A stretch of DNA of 64,000 nucleotides, taken from contig OZ007513.1 of assembly GCA_963931865.1 (NCBI GenBank), forward strand, positions 3,884,098 through 3,948,097, written 5' to 3'. A model generated the notes under the pieces. It had not been told where the DNA came from, did not search any database, and saw only the letters and a program-made list of their open reading frames with translations. Source of the DNA: Axinella damicornis (Eukaryota > Porifera > Demospongiae > Axinellida > Axinellidae). Made by a program: the position numbers and the translations under genes. Positions 1 through 9,318 of the stretch are shown here, piece after piece (within the stretch, counting starts at the first letter, position 1; each line of letters starts with the position of its first letter).

Positions 1-560
1 TCGGGTAGGCGAATCACGTTCGTCCATTGCCAATTACTGCATAGTAATTACATTCTTCACCCCGTGAAAAGTGTAGCCCTTTGATAAAACCGCTGTTCTA
101 GCCTTCAAGACTCACCTCTGGTCGCTCCTTGGCAAGGACTTGCTACTTAGCCATCACCAACAGCTACCTTCCGCGTGATTTCGAATGCATCCAAGTAAGG
201 AATGTAATCGATTACGCAATTATGCTGACTGAGCACATACGGGAATTTTGCCATGTGTCACCAGGCCCTCTTCCACGTTCCGCGTGGGGGCCTGGGTACG
301 AGGCTACCTCCCCCCCTCCAGATGGAGGTATATAGTGGAACCCATATTATGGCAGTTGCACACTCTTATTGTTATAAACTCTTGGTATGAACAACGTACA
401 TGTATCAATACATATTAACATGTGTGTGTCTGTTTGTGTGTGACGGAAGTGGGGCGGGACTAGACTAGTGGCGTGCGACCTTTGTACTTCAATAGTAGCT
501 GAGCGAGCGAAGGGAGCGAGGCTACTTGTAGACCTTATGCAATCACGTCACAAAATCGAG
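1..560. other. No gene recognised; repeat debris
   Basis: I see no defensible gene here. Around 262-305 there is a partial copy of the TAGCCTCG-type foldback element (right end GGGTACGAGGCTA). A short TG run lies near 420-440. From about 440 to 530 there is a fragment of a dispersed repeat (ACGGAAGTGGGGCGGGACTA, then a stretch reading GCGAGCGAAGGGAGCGAGG) that recurs at about 44,875-45,175 and 52,505-52,900. Open frames here are short and share nothing with the neighbouring duplicated genes. Confidence 0.5.
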
Positions 561-890
561 TGCATGTGATGCAGGCAGCCATTTTGAGTGGCAAGAATAA
601 TATTGCTGGTACGGCAAAAAATGGAGTTCTGTCTGCTCCTCTCAATCTGCGCAGGGATCAGCCTGAACTTAGCAGGTATGCTAACTACTTAATAGTGAAT
701 GTTAACATACTCAGAACAGAGCTATGCAGCTGCGCGCATTTCTGCAATCACAATAGAACGTACCACCTTCTTGCCACTCATGAAACAGATTATTATGGGT
801 AGATAACCGGCTGTGACGTCAATTGCATAAGGTATATAGATCGATTCCATTGCATTTTTCACAATAGAAACTGGAGGTCAAAAAGATCAT

Positions 891-1516
891 GTGATGTCAA
901 GGGGGGGTCACTCCCATAGACACTGTAGTCACAGCTGCGACCGCGGGTCAAAGCTTTGACCGCTGTTTTCGGGGATTTGACCGTTGACCACGCCGATTTT
1001 CGTCCGTTGACCTTTGACCGATCAGCTATTTGCCCTTGTTGGGATTCAGCTACCTGCACATCGCCGCGTCGTTGGCGAAAGTTGCCGCTTTGGCTAGTTG
1101 GACCTATCGAACGGTACGAAAGGTGAGCCTCAGCACGGTTTCCGTGTGGCACCAGAGGTGTAACAGTAGGCTACACGGGTCTACCACAATTTCGGGATTA
1201 CGTTGCCGTCGTTGGACAGCCCAAGAATTTTATCTGCGGGGACTCCGAAGCAAAACGTACCGCTTTGGGCATACACCGGCGAAGGCCGACCCGACGGTAC
1301 AAGAGGTGAGCCCCAGAGCAGTCACCAGACGACACAAAAACCAGCGAAACCGTACCGGCCGGCACGCTATACATAATAGGGCGGCGCGCGTTGTTGACTG
1401 TACTTTTGAGCCGCTTTGACCGTTGACTGCACCCGTTTGGGCAGCTTTGACCGTTGACCATTGACCAACTGCGGTCACAGCTGTGACTATAGGGTCTATG
1501 GGAGTGACCCCCCCTT
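891..1516. mobile_element. GACC-rich terminal-inverted-repeat element, long form
   Basis: The ends are inverted copies: CAAGGGGGGGTCACTCCCAT on the left and ATGGGAGTGACCCCCCCTTG on the right. Inside them are GTAGTCACAGCTGCGACC and its near-complement GGTCACAGCTGTGACTA. The paralogous site near 12,365-12,372 lacks this block, so it is an insertion into the duplicated segment. GATGT abuts both ends and could be a short target duplication. The interior is dense in TTGACC/GGTCAA hexamers. No transposase frame is visible, so it is non-autonomous. Related copies lie at 12,611-12,919 and about 62,930-63,201. Confidence 0.7.
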
Positions 1517-2134
1517 GGATGTGGATATTGACCAACCAGCACGTGTCATTGGTGATGTAAATTGGCATCTTTTCCATGGGAACTGGAGGGCATTACGCCC
1601 TCTAGTTCCCACGGAAAAAGATGCCATCTATAGTTAGTTACAAGGGCACATAAATAGATCGCGACCTACTTATGCGCTCTTGTTAGTTAGGGTCTGGTTA
1701 CATTGTAGGTCATGTGACTCATGTGTACAAAAGTTAGGGTATTAGGTGGCCAATAAGTTTAGGCCTAGATACCTAGCACAGGATGGATTACCCTGGTTAC
1801 AGCTCTAAGTATAATATTATGGCGATGTGTATGTGTATACTAGAATGACCACGTACCCTTTGCCCTTGGACCACAAACAAAGCTAGTGGATACCTTGAAG
1901 TGGTTATCTCACAGTCTCTTGTATGCACTGATGTATCCTGCCCTCTCCTTGTAGGCCATAATCCGCAATGAGGTTGATGGGATCGGGATGTGGTACGTGT
2001 TAGCCTCTTCGAAAGTGAGCTTCAATTAGAATGATGGGGCTTATAGGTTTGCACATGCGCACAATTAGCGGCTACAACAGTACACACAAGTGGGCGTACC
2101 GCCAGATGAGCTTTTCTTTCTAGCTACAAATTCG

Positions 2135-4504
2135 ATGGCGGAAGCTCCAGACGTCGTAGAGAAGGGGTTGGAAGAACTGGAGGAGGAGATCACTTGCCCC
2201 GTTTGTCAAGACCACTTCCGCGAGCCCAAGATCCTCCCCTGCCTCCACTACTACTGCAAGGAGTTAGCCTCGTACCCAGTCCCACGCCCAGCTTTTCGTC
2301 GCTGCCGCTTTACCGTACTAAGCAGCGACGAAAAGCTGGGCGTGGGACTGGGAACGAGGCTAGCAAGGAGTGCGTCCGACAACTGGCCCTCCGAGCCGGG
2401 CCCAACCGCCCCTTTGCGTGCCCTGAGACGGTGCCGAAGTGGAACCGTTTTGCCACAAAACGACCCCGATCAACTGCGCACGGCGTTTTTTGTCAACCGA
2501 ATGAAAGAACTCCACGCGAAAATGAGAAAACGCAGGGAAAAGTGGAAGCTGTGTGTTAAATGTGCGGAAGCGTTTTGCCGCCAATGCACCGATTTCATCT
2601 GCAACAGTTGTGTTGGACTCCACCAAACGCTGAAGATGTTCGCTGGGCATAAGGTCGTGACCCTTCAGGAGCTGAAAGAGGGCGGGGCTAAGGAGATCCC
2701 GCTGAAAGAAGCCCCACCCTCAATGTGCAAGGACCACGATGAGCAGTTGAAAATCTACTGCTTCGATTGTAGCCGCCTCATTTGTCGTGACTGTATCATT
2801 TATGACCACGCAGGTCACAAATCCGAGTTTGTGAAGAAAACGGCCCCTCGGTACAAGAAAACACTCAAAGACAGTTTGACTCCACTCACACGAATCCAAA
2901 CCAACATCTCTGCTGCCACCAAGGAGATTGAAAAGGTTGAAAAGGAGGTTTCGGAGCAGCATAAATCCGTTGCAGGTACAATTCAGCGATCGTTCGATCA
3001 ACTTCATGAAATCCTACGCAAGCATGAGAAGCAAATGCTTGAAAGGGCGTCCGAATAGCGAACTTGCATGATTACGTCACGAGCGGATGGACACGCCCAC
3101 TTATGGTATCACGTACCATTCGGCTCCATTGAACAGCTGGACAGCCTGGAAGCGCAGAGTAAGGGGTTTGCACTAGCCACCAGTGACATTCAAGGTCTCA
3201 TGGAGTTCGTAGAGCGCAGTGTTACTAACGCAACTGACGAAGAGGTCATGCTACTGCAGAAGGACATTCAGGAGAAGATCCGAGAACAGCGTAAGAAGCA
3301 TGAACGTATCAATCTCGTACCAGCAGAGATAGCGAACATTGGTGTTAGGGTGGCCTGTGCTGAAGGTATCTCTGACCTCTGTCAAAAGAACGCTACTGTT
3401 GTAATGCTACAAGCAGATCCCACAAAGTGCACAGCAGAGGGGCCTGGGGTGAAAGGCACTGAAGTTGGCAAGGCAGCCCAGTTCACTGTCCGTACTGTGT
3501 ACCAAAATGGCCAACTCTGCAAGGAAAAGCAACTAGTCGAGGCAGAAGTGATGTCCAATGCAAACAGTTCCTTTGTTCAAGCCAAAGTCATTTCAAAGTT
3601 GGGAGGAGTTTATGAGGTCACTTACACTCCAGAGGTTCGGGGAAGGCATACAATGGTCGTTAAAGTAAATGGAACCCAAATTGCCAGCAGTCCATTCCGA
3701 GTACTTGCAAAGCTCCACCCCACCCAGCTAGGCAAGCCAGTCAGGGTCGTGGAAGGACTGGATCTCCCGTGGCGAATAACATTCAACAGCAAGCGGCAGT
3801 TGGTTGTAGGTGAGTGGGGTGGCAAGAAGGTGACAGTGTTTGATAAAGATGGGAACATGATACAAACAATTGAGTGTGAGAGGCTGAAAGGTGTTAGTGG
3901 AGTAGCTGTGGACGAAGATGACAGTATCTACGTTGCAGATGGCAATAGTCACTCCGTTTTGAAGTTCAGCAAGGAAGGCAAGCTCGTGAAAGTAGTTGGA
4001 CAAAGAGGTGCACAACCTGGTAAGTTTAACATACCCACTTCAGTCAAGATCATCAACGACAAACTCTACATTTGTGATAAGGACAATCACAGAGTTCAAA
4101 TACTGAATAGGGATATGGAGTATGTGGAAAGCTTTGGCCGCCCTGGTAGTGGAGATGGTGAGTTTAGAAAGCCGTATGACCTTGCCCAGGACAAAGCAGG
4201 AAATCTGTACGTGTGTGAGTGGGGCAACAATCATGTGCAAGTCTTGAACTGCAAGGGACAGTTTTTGTATGCTATTAGCAAAACAGGCACTGCTTCTGAA
4301 CGTCTAAGCTGTCCTTGTGGTGTATGTGTTGATGATCAGTTTGTGTATGTGTGTGAGTATGGGAACAAGTGTGTGTCTGTGTTTAAGACAAGTGGAGAGT
4401 TTGTGACCTCTTTTGGTCAGTTCAGTTGGCCTGTTGGTATTGCACTTGATGATGGTTTTGTACATGTGAGTGACAACAATTCTGGCAAAGTCTACACATT
4501 CTAA
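2135..4504 (+). pseudogene. TRIM-NHL E3 ligase-like gene, copy A (RING disrupted)
   Basis: The family layout is RING finger, B-box, coiled coil, filamin-type Ig repeat, NHL beta-propeller, as in TRIM2/TRIM3/TRIM71. I chose the ATG at 2135 because it aligns with copy B. The RING begins normally (CPVC, then CLHYYC) but is interrupted by a 98-bp foldback element at 2265-2362. A 4-nt gain about 65 nt further on restores the frame. B-box 1 has lost 15 nt in two pieces (1 nt and 14 nt), which also restores frame. B-box 2 (CKDHDEQLKIYC) and the coiled coil are intact until a stop at 3056-3058, which lies in ~75 nt absent from copy B. An open frame then runs from 3068 through the filamin repeat and six NHL repeats to 4504. 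Loss of the zinc-binding second half of the RING should abolish ubiquitin-ligase activity. A polyadenylation signal lies at 4709. Expression of the 3' half alone remains possible. Confidence 0.8.
2265..2362. mobile_element. Foldback MITE with 9-bp target duplication, in TRIM RING
   Basis: The element starts TAGCCTCGTACCCAGTCCCA and ends TGGGACTGGGAACGAGGCTA. It is a 98-bp hairpin whose arms run nearly to the centre. It is flanked by exact 9-bp direct repeats, GCAAGGAGT, at 2256-2264 and 2363-2371. The paralogous RING in copy B shows the empty site with one GCAAAGAGT, giving a clean insertion polymorphism between duplicates. A 9-bp duplication is typical of Mutator-like (MULE) elements; that assignment is inference because no transposase is present. 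Confidence 0.92.
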
Positions 4505-5317
4505 TTTAATTTGCTGTATTTTATATTGTTTCTCTACATATAAATACGTTGATACTGCATATAACATCCAGAATACTTTTCTAATGTGCTGTATATTGTA
4601 CATAACTTATGGTTTATTGTACACATCATGAAAGAAGAGTTTACATGCATAATTAATAATGTGAAGAACATCCAGAATACTGTTACAGTGAAGATTTGTG
4701 TGGTGTTCAATAAAACTGTTCCCCTCTCATGCAGTTTAATTAATGCAGCTCAGAGATTGATATATGAACCACCTGTGCATGTGGTGTGTGTGTGTGTGTG
4801 TGTGTGGAGGGGGGGGGGGAGGATACAGAGGGAGTTGTCAAATATCATGACAAATTAACTCATCTTGGTTGGATTGCACAAACATAATTCTGAAAGTCAA
4901 TGATGCAAACCGAGCCTATTGACCCTTCAGTAAATATCAGCCAGCAGTAGCGCTGGACCGCTGGTTAGTCGGACTTACACCAGTCGAGATCGAAAATACA
5001 ACGTTTCGACCACTCTTTGTTGGTAGAAACAGCACAGTGAGCTACTCATTGTCTTAGTTTGTCTACCTAATAATAATTATTGCGAAGAAGGAAATTACTA
5101 AAATTAGAAAGTCAAGAGTAGCATGTGTGGAGGGAGACGACAGCTCGAACAATGATGAGTTGTTACACATATATGTGCCGGGTGTATGGGTTCATACAGA
5201 TGTCACTGAGGGCTCCTGTGTCCCTGCACATGCTACTCGTTTCCATAGATACATGTATACATAGTACACAAATTCTTGCTGTGGTCAAACCAACCCAGCC
5301 TTCACTACACTGAGCTC
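4505..5317. other. 3' flank of TRIM copy A; no gene
   Basis: The first part is the AT-rich 3' UTR and duplicated flank. It includes a TG run followed by a G run at about 4780-4820 that is also present, in altered form, in copy B near 15,790. From about 4918 to 5317 I see only short frames and no recognisable feature. Confidence 0.5.
4709..4714 (+). promoter_or_regulatory. Polyadenylation signal AATAAA, TRIM copy A
   Basis: AATAAA lies about 205 bp after the NHL stop codon. The same context (GTGGTGYTCAATAAA) is preserved at 15,668 after copy B, which supports it as the ancestral signal. Confidence 0.6.
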
Positions 5318-5785
5318 AGTGGCGGATCCAGGGGGGGGGCCAGGGGGGCCGGTGCCCCCCCCCTGGCTAGAGAGAAAAAAAATTTTTTATATAGCTAGCT
5401 GCCGCTACGTTGCAACTCCTGGCCTGGCGCCATGGCCTCCTCAGCTCGCAATATCGTGCGTTGCCTGAAACCGAACGGCTTGGGAACGAGACCACGATCT
5501 AGTATACCCCTCCGTGTACGTACGTATTACATTCGTGAGCGAAATAAGCAAGGAAGCAGCTCATGGCGGCCCTGGGACCTGCAATCCTCGTACATCTGGA
5601 ACTTGCAGTGCAAAGCGCGAAGGTGCCACGAGAGCCCATCCTGAGAAGTGAAAAATGAAGGCGAAAAATTTTTTCCGCGCTTCGCGCGGACTGATCGGCG
5701 CTACGCACCTCTATGCACTGCCTCCGGCAGCGTTTCATATCCGGTGCCCCCTCCCCTTTATAAATCCTGTATCCGCCCCTGGAGC
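5318..5785. mobile_element. GGCGGATCC-ended dispersed repeat
   Basis: The left end reads AGTGGCGGATCCAGGGGGGG. The right end reads TATCCGCCCCTGGA, its approximate inverse. The interior holds G-rich and C-rich tracts and a block CGCGCTTCGCGCGGACTGAT that recurs in part at about 19,650. It also holds a ~75-nt stretch (about 5578-5651) shared with about 22,421-22,496. That stretch has an open plus frame ending in a KVPREPIL-containing peptide in both places. GAGCT flanks both ends, but this is too short to prove a target duplication. No transposase is visible. Confidence 0.55.
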
Positions 5786-6508
5786 TGGCCAGCATTCTAA
5801 TTCTGATATATCAACTACTGGTATGGTATCAGTTACAAATCATCGTCTGTACAAGTCCCCCCCCCAGCTAGCTGAGGTTGGGCCCCTGGCTACTGGCCCC
5901 TGGCTACAGGCCCTGACAGCTGTCAACACTGCCTCACCTGTCTCTCTGCAAAGCAGCTGCTCAGCTGGCTGCACTCTTGGAGTCCTCTCCCGTCAGCCTC
6001 CACACCAGGCCACGCTGTGTGTGCACCTGCTGTGCCACCCTAGCACACCCCCAATCAGCTGGATGGCTGTATCCTAATCTGCCAGGACCATGTCCACCTG
6101 TAGGTGTGTGCACACATGTGAGTGTGTGTGGTACATTTGTATGTGTGTGAGGGTGTGCATGTGTGGGGAAAGGTTAATAGTATTCATAAATCATAATCAA
6201 TGTGCCTAAACCAACTACAGATTTCACAACCCAGTTATGCCATGGGACCAACTAATTGTTGGGGCCCTCCCCTAAATATCTGCTGTACAGAACAGGTATT
6301 TTAAAGCTACGGCATTTTGTGGAATGTACTGTAACCAAAAGAATGGTATGGATCGCAGGCCATGTCATCCAATGAGATTGCTGTGTTTGGTTGTTTAAAT
6401 TTTGAACTCAGTCACATTCCCAGGTACAATCAATGCACATGCACAAACGTTTATGCAAGATCCCCGCAATACGCGGTAAATGGATGTAGTACAATGAAAT
6501 GACGACTC
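5786..6508. other. No gene recognised
   Basis: The interval holds short frames and a TG-rich microsatellite at about 6100-6170. I see no conserved domain, tRNA or clear transposon end. Confidence 0.4.
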
Positions 6509-7141
6509 TCATCTTGCGCTGTCAATTCCGGCAATGTCCTTCGGAGATAGGCTCTGCGTGCATGAAAGGGCAAGACAGGGGGAGGTGGCTGGGTTCACCG
6601 TCAGGTTGAAAGAAAACATGGCTCGGCTGTAGAACAGTCTTGGTTTGCACCATGTAATTTCTCTCCTTTTGCACGAATGGCCACGAAACCAGTTCTTGGA
6701 GGCCACATGACCGCTCTGTCCACACCTGAAGCACGAACAGTTTTGTCTCGGAGCTCCTCTACTGCTCCTCTGCGATTGCTCACTTTGGTGTCCACCTTTG
6801 GTGTCAGTCACAGCGGCTACTGTTCCCTGCAGTGGTCGCACATTTCTGGCCGCTGCCTCTGAGGTCAATGTCAATGCAAACGCCGAATCAAACGTCAGGT
6901 CTTTGTTTGCCAGTAGCTGCTGCTGCATGTGTGGGTTGCTGATTCCACACACCAACCGGTCCCTGAGCATGACCTGAAGTAACGCACCGAAGTTGCAGTG
7001 TTCGGCCAATGAGCGCAGCTGTGATACAAACGTCGAAATGGATTCCCCTGACTGACGAACTCTTGAGTTGAATTCATACCGTTGCACTATCTCCGAGGGC
7101 TCGCCCACTGTGGTTGCACTCTCAGTGCAACACGCACACAC
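6509..7141 (-). pseudogene. LTR-retrotransposon gag fragment
   Basis: The minus-strand frame (210 codons) looks like the C-terminal part of a Ty3/gypsy-type Gag. It has a helical capsid-like segment containing ISTFVSQLRSLAEHC and LRDRLVCGI, then an alanine-rich stretch, then a nucleocapsid zinc knuckle, CFRCGQSGHVASKN. The knuckle should be CX2CX4HX4C, but the last Cys is replaced by Asn, so zinc binding is probably lost. No protease, reverse transcriptase or integrase follows on the minus strand, and no matching LTR is seen beside it. It is therefore a relic. The LTR at 8271-8516 points the opposite way and need not be from the same element. Confidence 0.75.
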
Positions 7142-7364
7142 TAATTAGCATGGCTTCCCAAATAAGAATTAAGGGCATATTTTGGCTGCAGTGATTAGTC
7201 AAAGTTGAGCATGGCACTCATGGATCAGGGGTGGGACAATTAGGTCCATGCGCATATGGTACACTTAACATTCCATAGGTATAGTGCACAACCATATACA
7301 AGAAATGCGGAAGTAGCAGACTAGTAACAGCTCTAGTGCTGACGATTGAAGGGTTCGATGGGGT

Positions 7365-7568
7365 TCAAATGCTATGTGGACCGTTCAAGTGGAGGTAGGC
7401 AAGGGCCAGGGCCACATCATGGCACAGATTCTCCTGGAGTTGGTAGGGGAGTAGCTCGTTTGATCGCTCGAGAAATGCTGTAAGAGACTCATCCATCAGC
7501 TCCATCAGAAGGACAAGTAGGCTGGACTCTGGATCACGGACCACACTGAGGTACTGAGGAGATCCTTT
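7365..7568 (-). pseudogene. Protein kinase domain fragment
   Basis: Read on the minus strand, this short open stretch encodes a recognisable piece of a tyrosine-kinase-like N-lobe and hinge. It contains QYLSVVRDPES, then LLVLLMELMDESLTAFLE, then YQLQENLCHDVALALAYLH. This spans roughly subdomains IV-VI: the hinge after the gatekeeper and the alpha-E helix. It stops just before the expected HRD catalytic loop, at a TGA at 7365-7367. Upstream of KGSPQYL the frame soon meets stops and I see no splice acceptor. It is best read as a captured or decayed exon. Large families of this kind of kinase are known in demosponges, which is one basis for the organism guess. Confidence 0.7.
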
Positions 7569-7609
7569 TAATTAGGCCATTGGACGTAGTCTCAGTACTA
7601 GCCCTAATC

Positions 7610-7975
7610 AGCCTCTGCAGGTCGCTCACAGTATGCACGTTTAATTTCTTTGAGTGCACATACCACAGGTGATCCGCGCCCTGGTAGTGAGATTACAATG
7701 GCCTGGTAGTGAGATTACAATGGCCTGTCTGTTGCTAATGGAACTTCTCAGCTACACATCAGCCTCTGCAGATCACTCACAGTATGCACGTTTAATTTCT
7801 TTGAGTGCACATACCACACTGTCAGGTGATCCACGCCCTGGTAGTGTGATTACAATGGCCTGTCTGTTGGTAATGGAACTTCTCAAAGCAACACATCAGC
7901 CTCTGCTGGATGGCTTAGCTATGCACTCCTACGTACATTACATTATAAGCTGTTAATAGTTGATTCTTTTTTTTT
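7610..7975. repeat. Left arm: ~131-bp repeat units, forward
   Basis: There are two forward copies of a unit that runs through TCACAGTATGCACGTTTAAT, GTGATCC and CTGGTAGTGAGATTACAATG. They are followed by a TAGCTATGCACTCCT / CATTATAAGCTGTTAATA segment and a T-run. A 22-nt piece (CTGGTAGTGAGATTACAATG plus two bases) is itself duplicated at about 7681-7720. Inverted copies lie at 8655-9180. Confidence 0.8.
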
Positions 7976-8270
7976 TTTTGAGGCCTATAATCTCAGCCTG
8001 CAGGCTCAGAATCTCAGCTAGCATTGTCTATACTGGTGTCATATTTTAAAACAGTTACACACCCTGTAAATATGGGCATCCCGGGATCCCGATATTCACA
8101 TGATTTTGGGGGCCCTTCCGTGATTGTTCATGGCGCGTCCGGAGCTGGCGGTACGGGTTCGGTTCTCAAGACGTGTCAAATACAAGATGGTGAGTATAAA
8201 GTGACAAAACGATGGGTTGTTACAGAGCAGTGGATTGTTTACCCAACTACAGCTCTTTCAGATTCAGTGC

Positions 8271-8536
8271 TGTAGTAGTGAAGCCAGATTAGTTGTTCAC
8301 ACATTCCTTATAAGGCATGCTAGCAGCTCTACCGCACCAGATACGGTTCTACAGAGCTGCTAGTGTATCAAGACTAATTCTCTTAACTTCCGGAAAGCGA
8401 GAGAATTGGTCTAGCTCGATAGACTACAGAGCTGCCTGCTCCTACTTCCCAGTTTGGGGTTCATGCACTCCTGTGTATACCTGGTTGTTTGCTAGGTTTA
8501 GTGTGGGGGGATTACATTGGTGTCAGAAGTGGGATC
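8271..8536 (+). mobile_element. 5' LTR and primer binding site of an LTR retrotransposon
   Basis: The candidate LTR begins TGTAGTAG at 8271 and ends GGGATTACA at 8516, so it has the canonical TG...CA ends (TGTA...TACA). One base later, from 8518, the sequence TGGTGTCAGAAGTGGGAT matches the complement of a tRNA-Leu 3' end (CCCACTTCTGACA plus CCA). This is a standard minus-strand primer site. About 120 bp after it, the element is cut off by the inverted 131-bp array at about 8655. No second LTR is found, so this is a truncated 5' end. Confidence 0.65.
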
Positions 8537-8654
8537 AAGGCCGAAGAAGATACTCCGCCACATCTGGGAGCTACACCAGCCCGCCCTGAGCGTCCAGACA
8601 TGGCTCGGTTTGTCAGGATGAGTTTGCGTCCACATTGTGCCCTGATACCAACGT

Positions 8655-9180
8655 GTTGCTTTGAGAAGTTCCATTAACAATGTGTTCAGACAGGCCATTG
8701 TAATCTCACTACCAGGGTGGGGATCACCTGTGGTATGCGCGCTCAAAGAAATTAAACGTGCATACTGTGAGCGACCTGCAGAGGCTGATGTGCTGCTTTG
8801 AGAAGTTCCATTACCAACAGACAGGCCATTGTAATCTCACTACCAGGGCGCGGATCACCTGTGGTATGCGCACTCAAAGAAATTAAACGTGCATACTGTG
8901 AGCGATCTGCAGAGGCTGATGTGTTGCTTTGAGAAGTTCCATTACCAACAGACAGGCCATTGTAATCTCACTACCAGGGCGCGGATCACCTGTGGTATGC
9001 GCACTCAAAGAAATTAAATGTGCATACTGTGAGCTAAGTAGTGTATGCAGGGAAAAAACACCAATTATTAACAGCTTATAATGTAGTGTAAGCAGGAGCG
9101 CATAGCTAAGTCATCCAGCAGAGGCTGATGTGTTGCTTTGAGAAGTTCCATTAGCAACAGACGGGCCACCGTGTGCACGC
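8655..9180. repeat. Right arm: ~131-bp repeat units, inverted
   Basis: Three nearly complete reversed copies of the 7610-7975 unit start near 8660, 8797 and 8928 (spacing 137 and then 131 bp). They are followed by an inverted copy of the AGCTTATAATG segment (about 9055-9118) and a partial fourth unit near 9137. With the left arm this makes a large inverted repeat around a ~680-bp centre. It ends about 50 bp before the TATA box of the M20 peptidase gene. Confidence 0.8.
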
Positions 9181-9232
9181 CCTGGGTGTGTGCACATACC
9201 AGACGATCTGTGCCCTGATTGGACTTGGCGCG

Positions 9233-9242
9233 TATATATAAG
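9233..9242 (+). promoter_or_regulatory. TATA box of the M20 peptidase gene
   Basis: TATATATAAG lies 77 bp before the ATG at 9319. An initiator-like TCAGTCTG begins near 9260, 20-30 bp downstream, leaving a 5' UTR of about 50 nt with no upstream ATG visible. Confidence 0.6.
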
Positions 9243-9318
9243 TTTGTTTTCTCAGTCTGTTCACATCGTGCGACAAGTTGAGTCAGTTAATCCGTTTGCA
9301 TCACGACTAATATAGAAT

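Larger units (their letters stand above)
560..4917. repeat. Segmental duplication, copy A
   Basis: Long near-identical blocks link this interval to about 12,085-15,915. Shared landmarks are the CTGCGCAGGGATCAGCCTGA stretch (about 650 and 12,107), the GGGTAGATAACCGGCT stretch (about 797 and 12,275), the short inverted repeat around GGAACTGGAGGGCATTACG (about 1580 and 12,428), the TRIM-NHL gene and its AATAAA region. Copy A alone carries a ~620-bp GACC-rich element at about 891-1516 and a 98-bp foldback element in the RING. Copy B carries its own 309-bp GACC-rich insertion elsewhere. The copies are direct repeats about 11.5 kb apart, so unequal exchange is a plausible origin. Confidence 0.8.

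Noticed and set aside
6509..8536. One LTR retrotransposon made of the gag relic and the LTR/primer site
   Set aside because: The gag frame is on the minus strand and the LTR/primer site is on the plus strand, separated by a kinase fragment and arrays.
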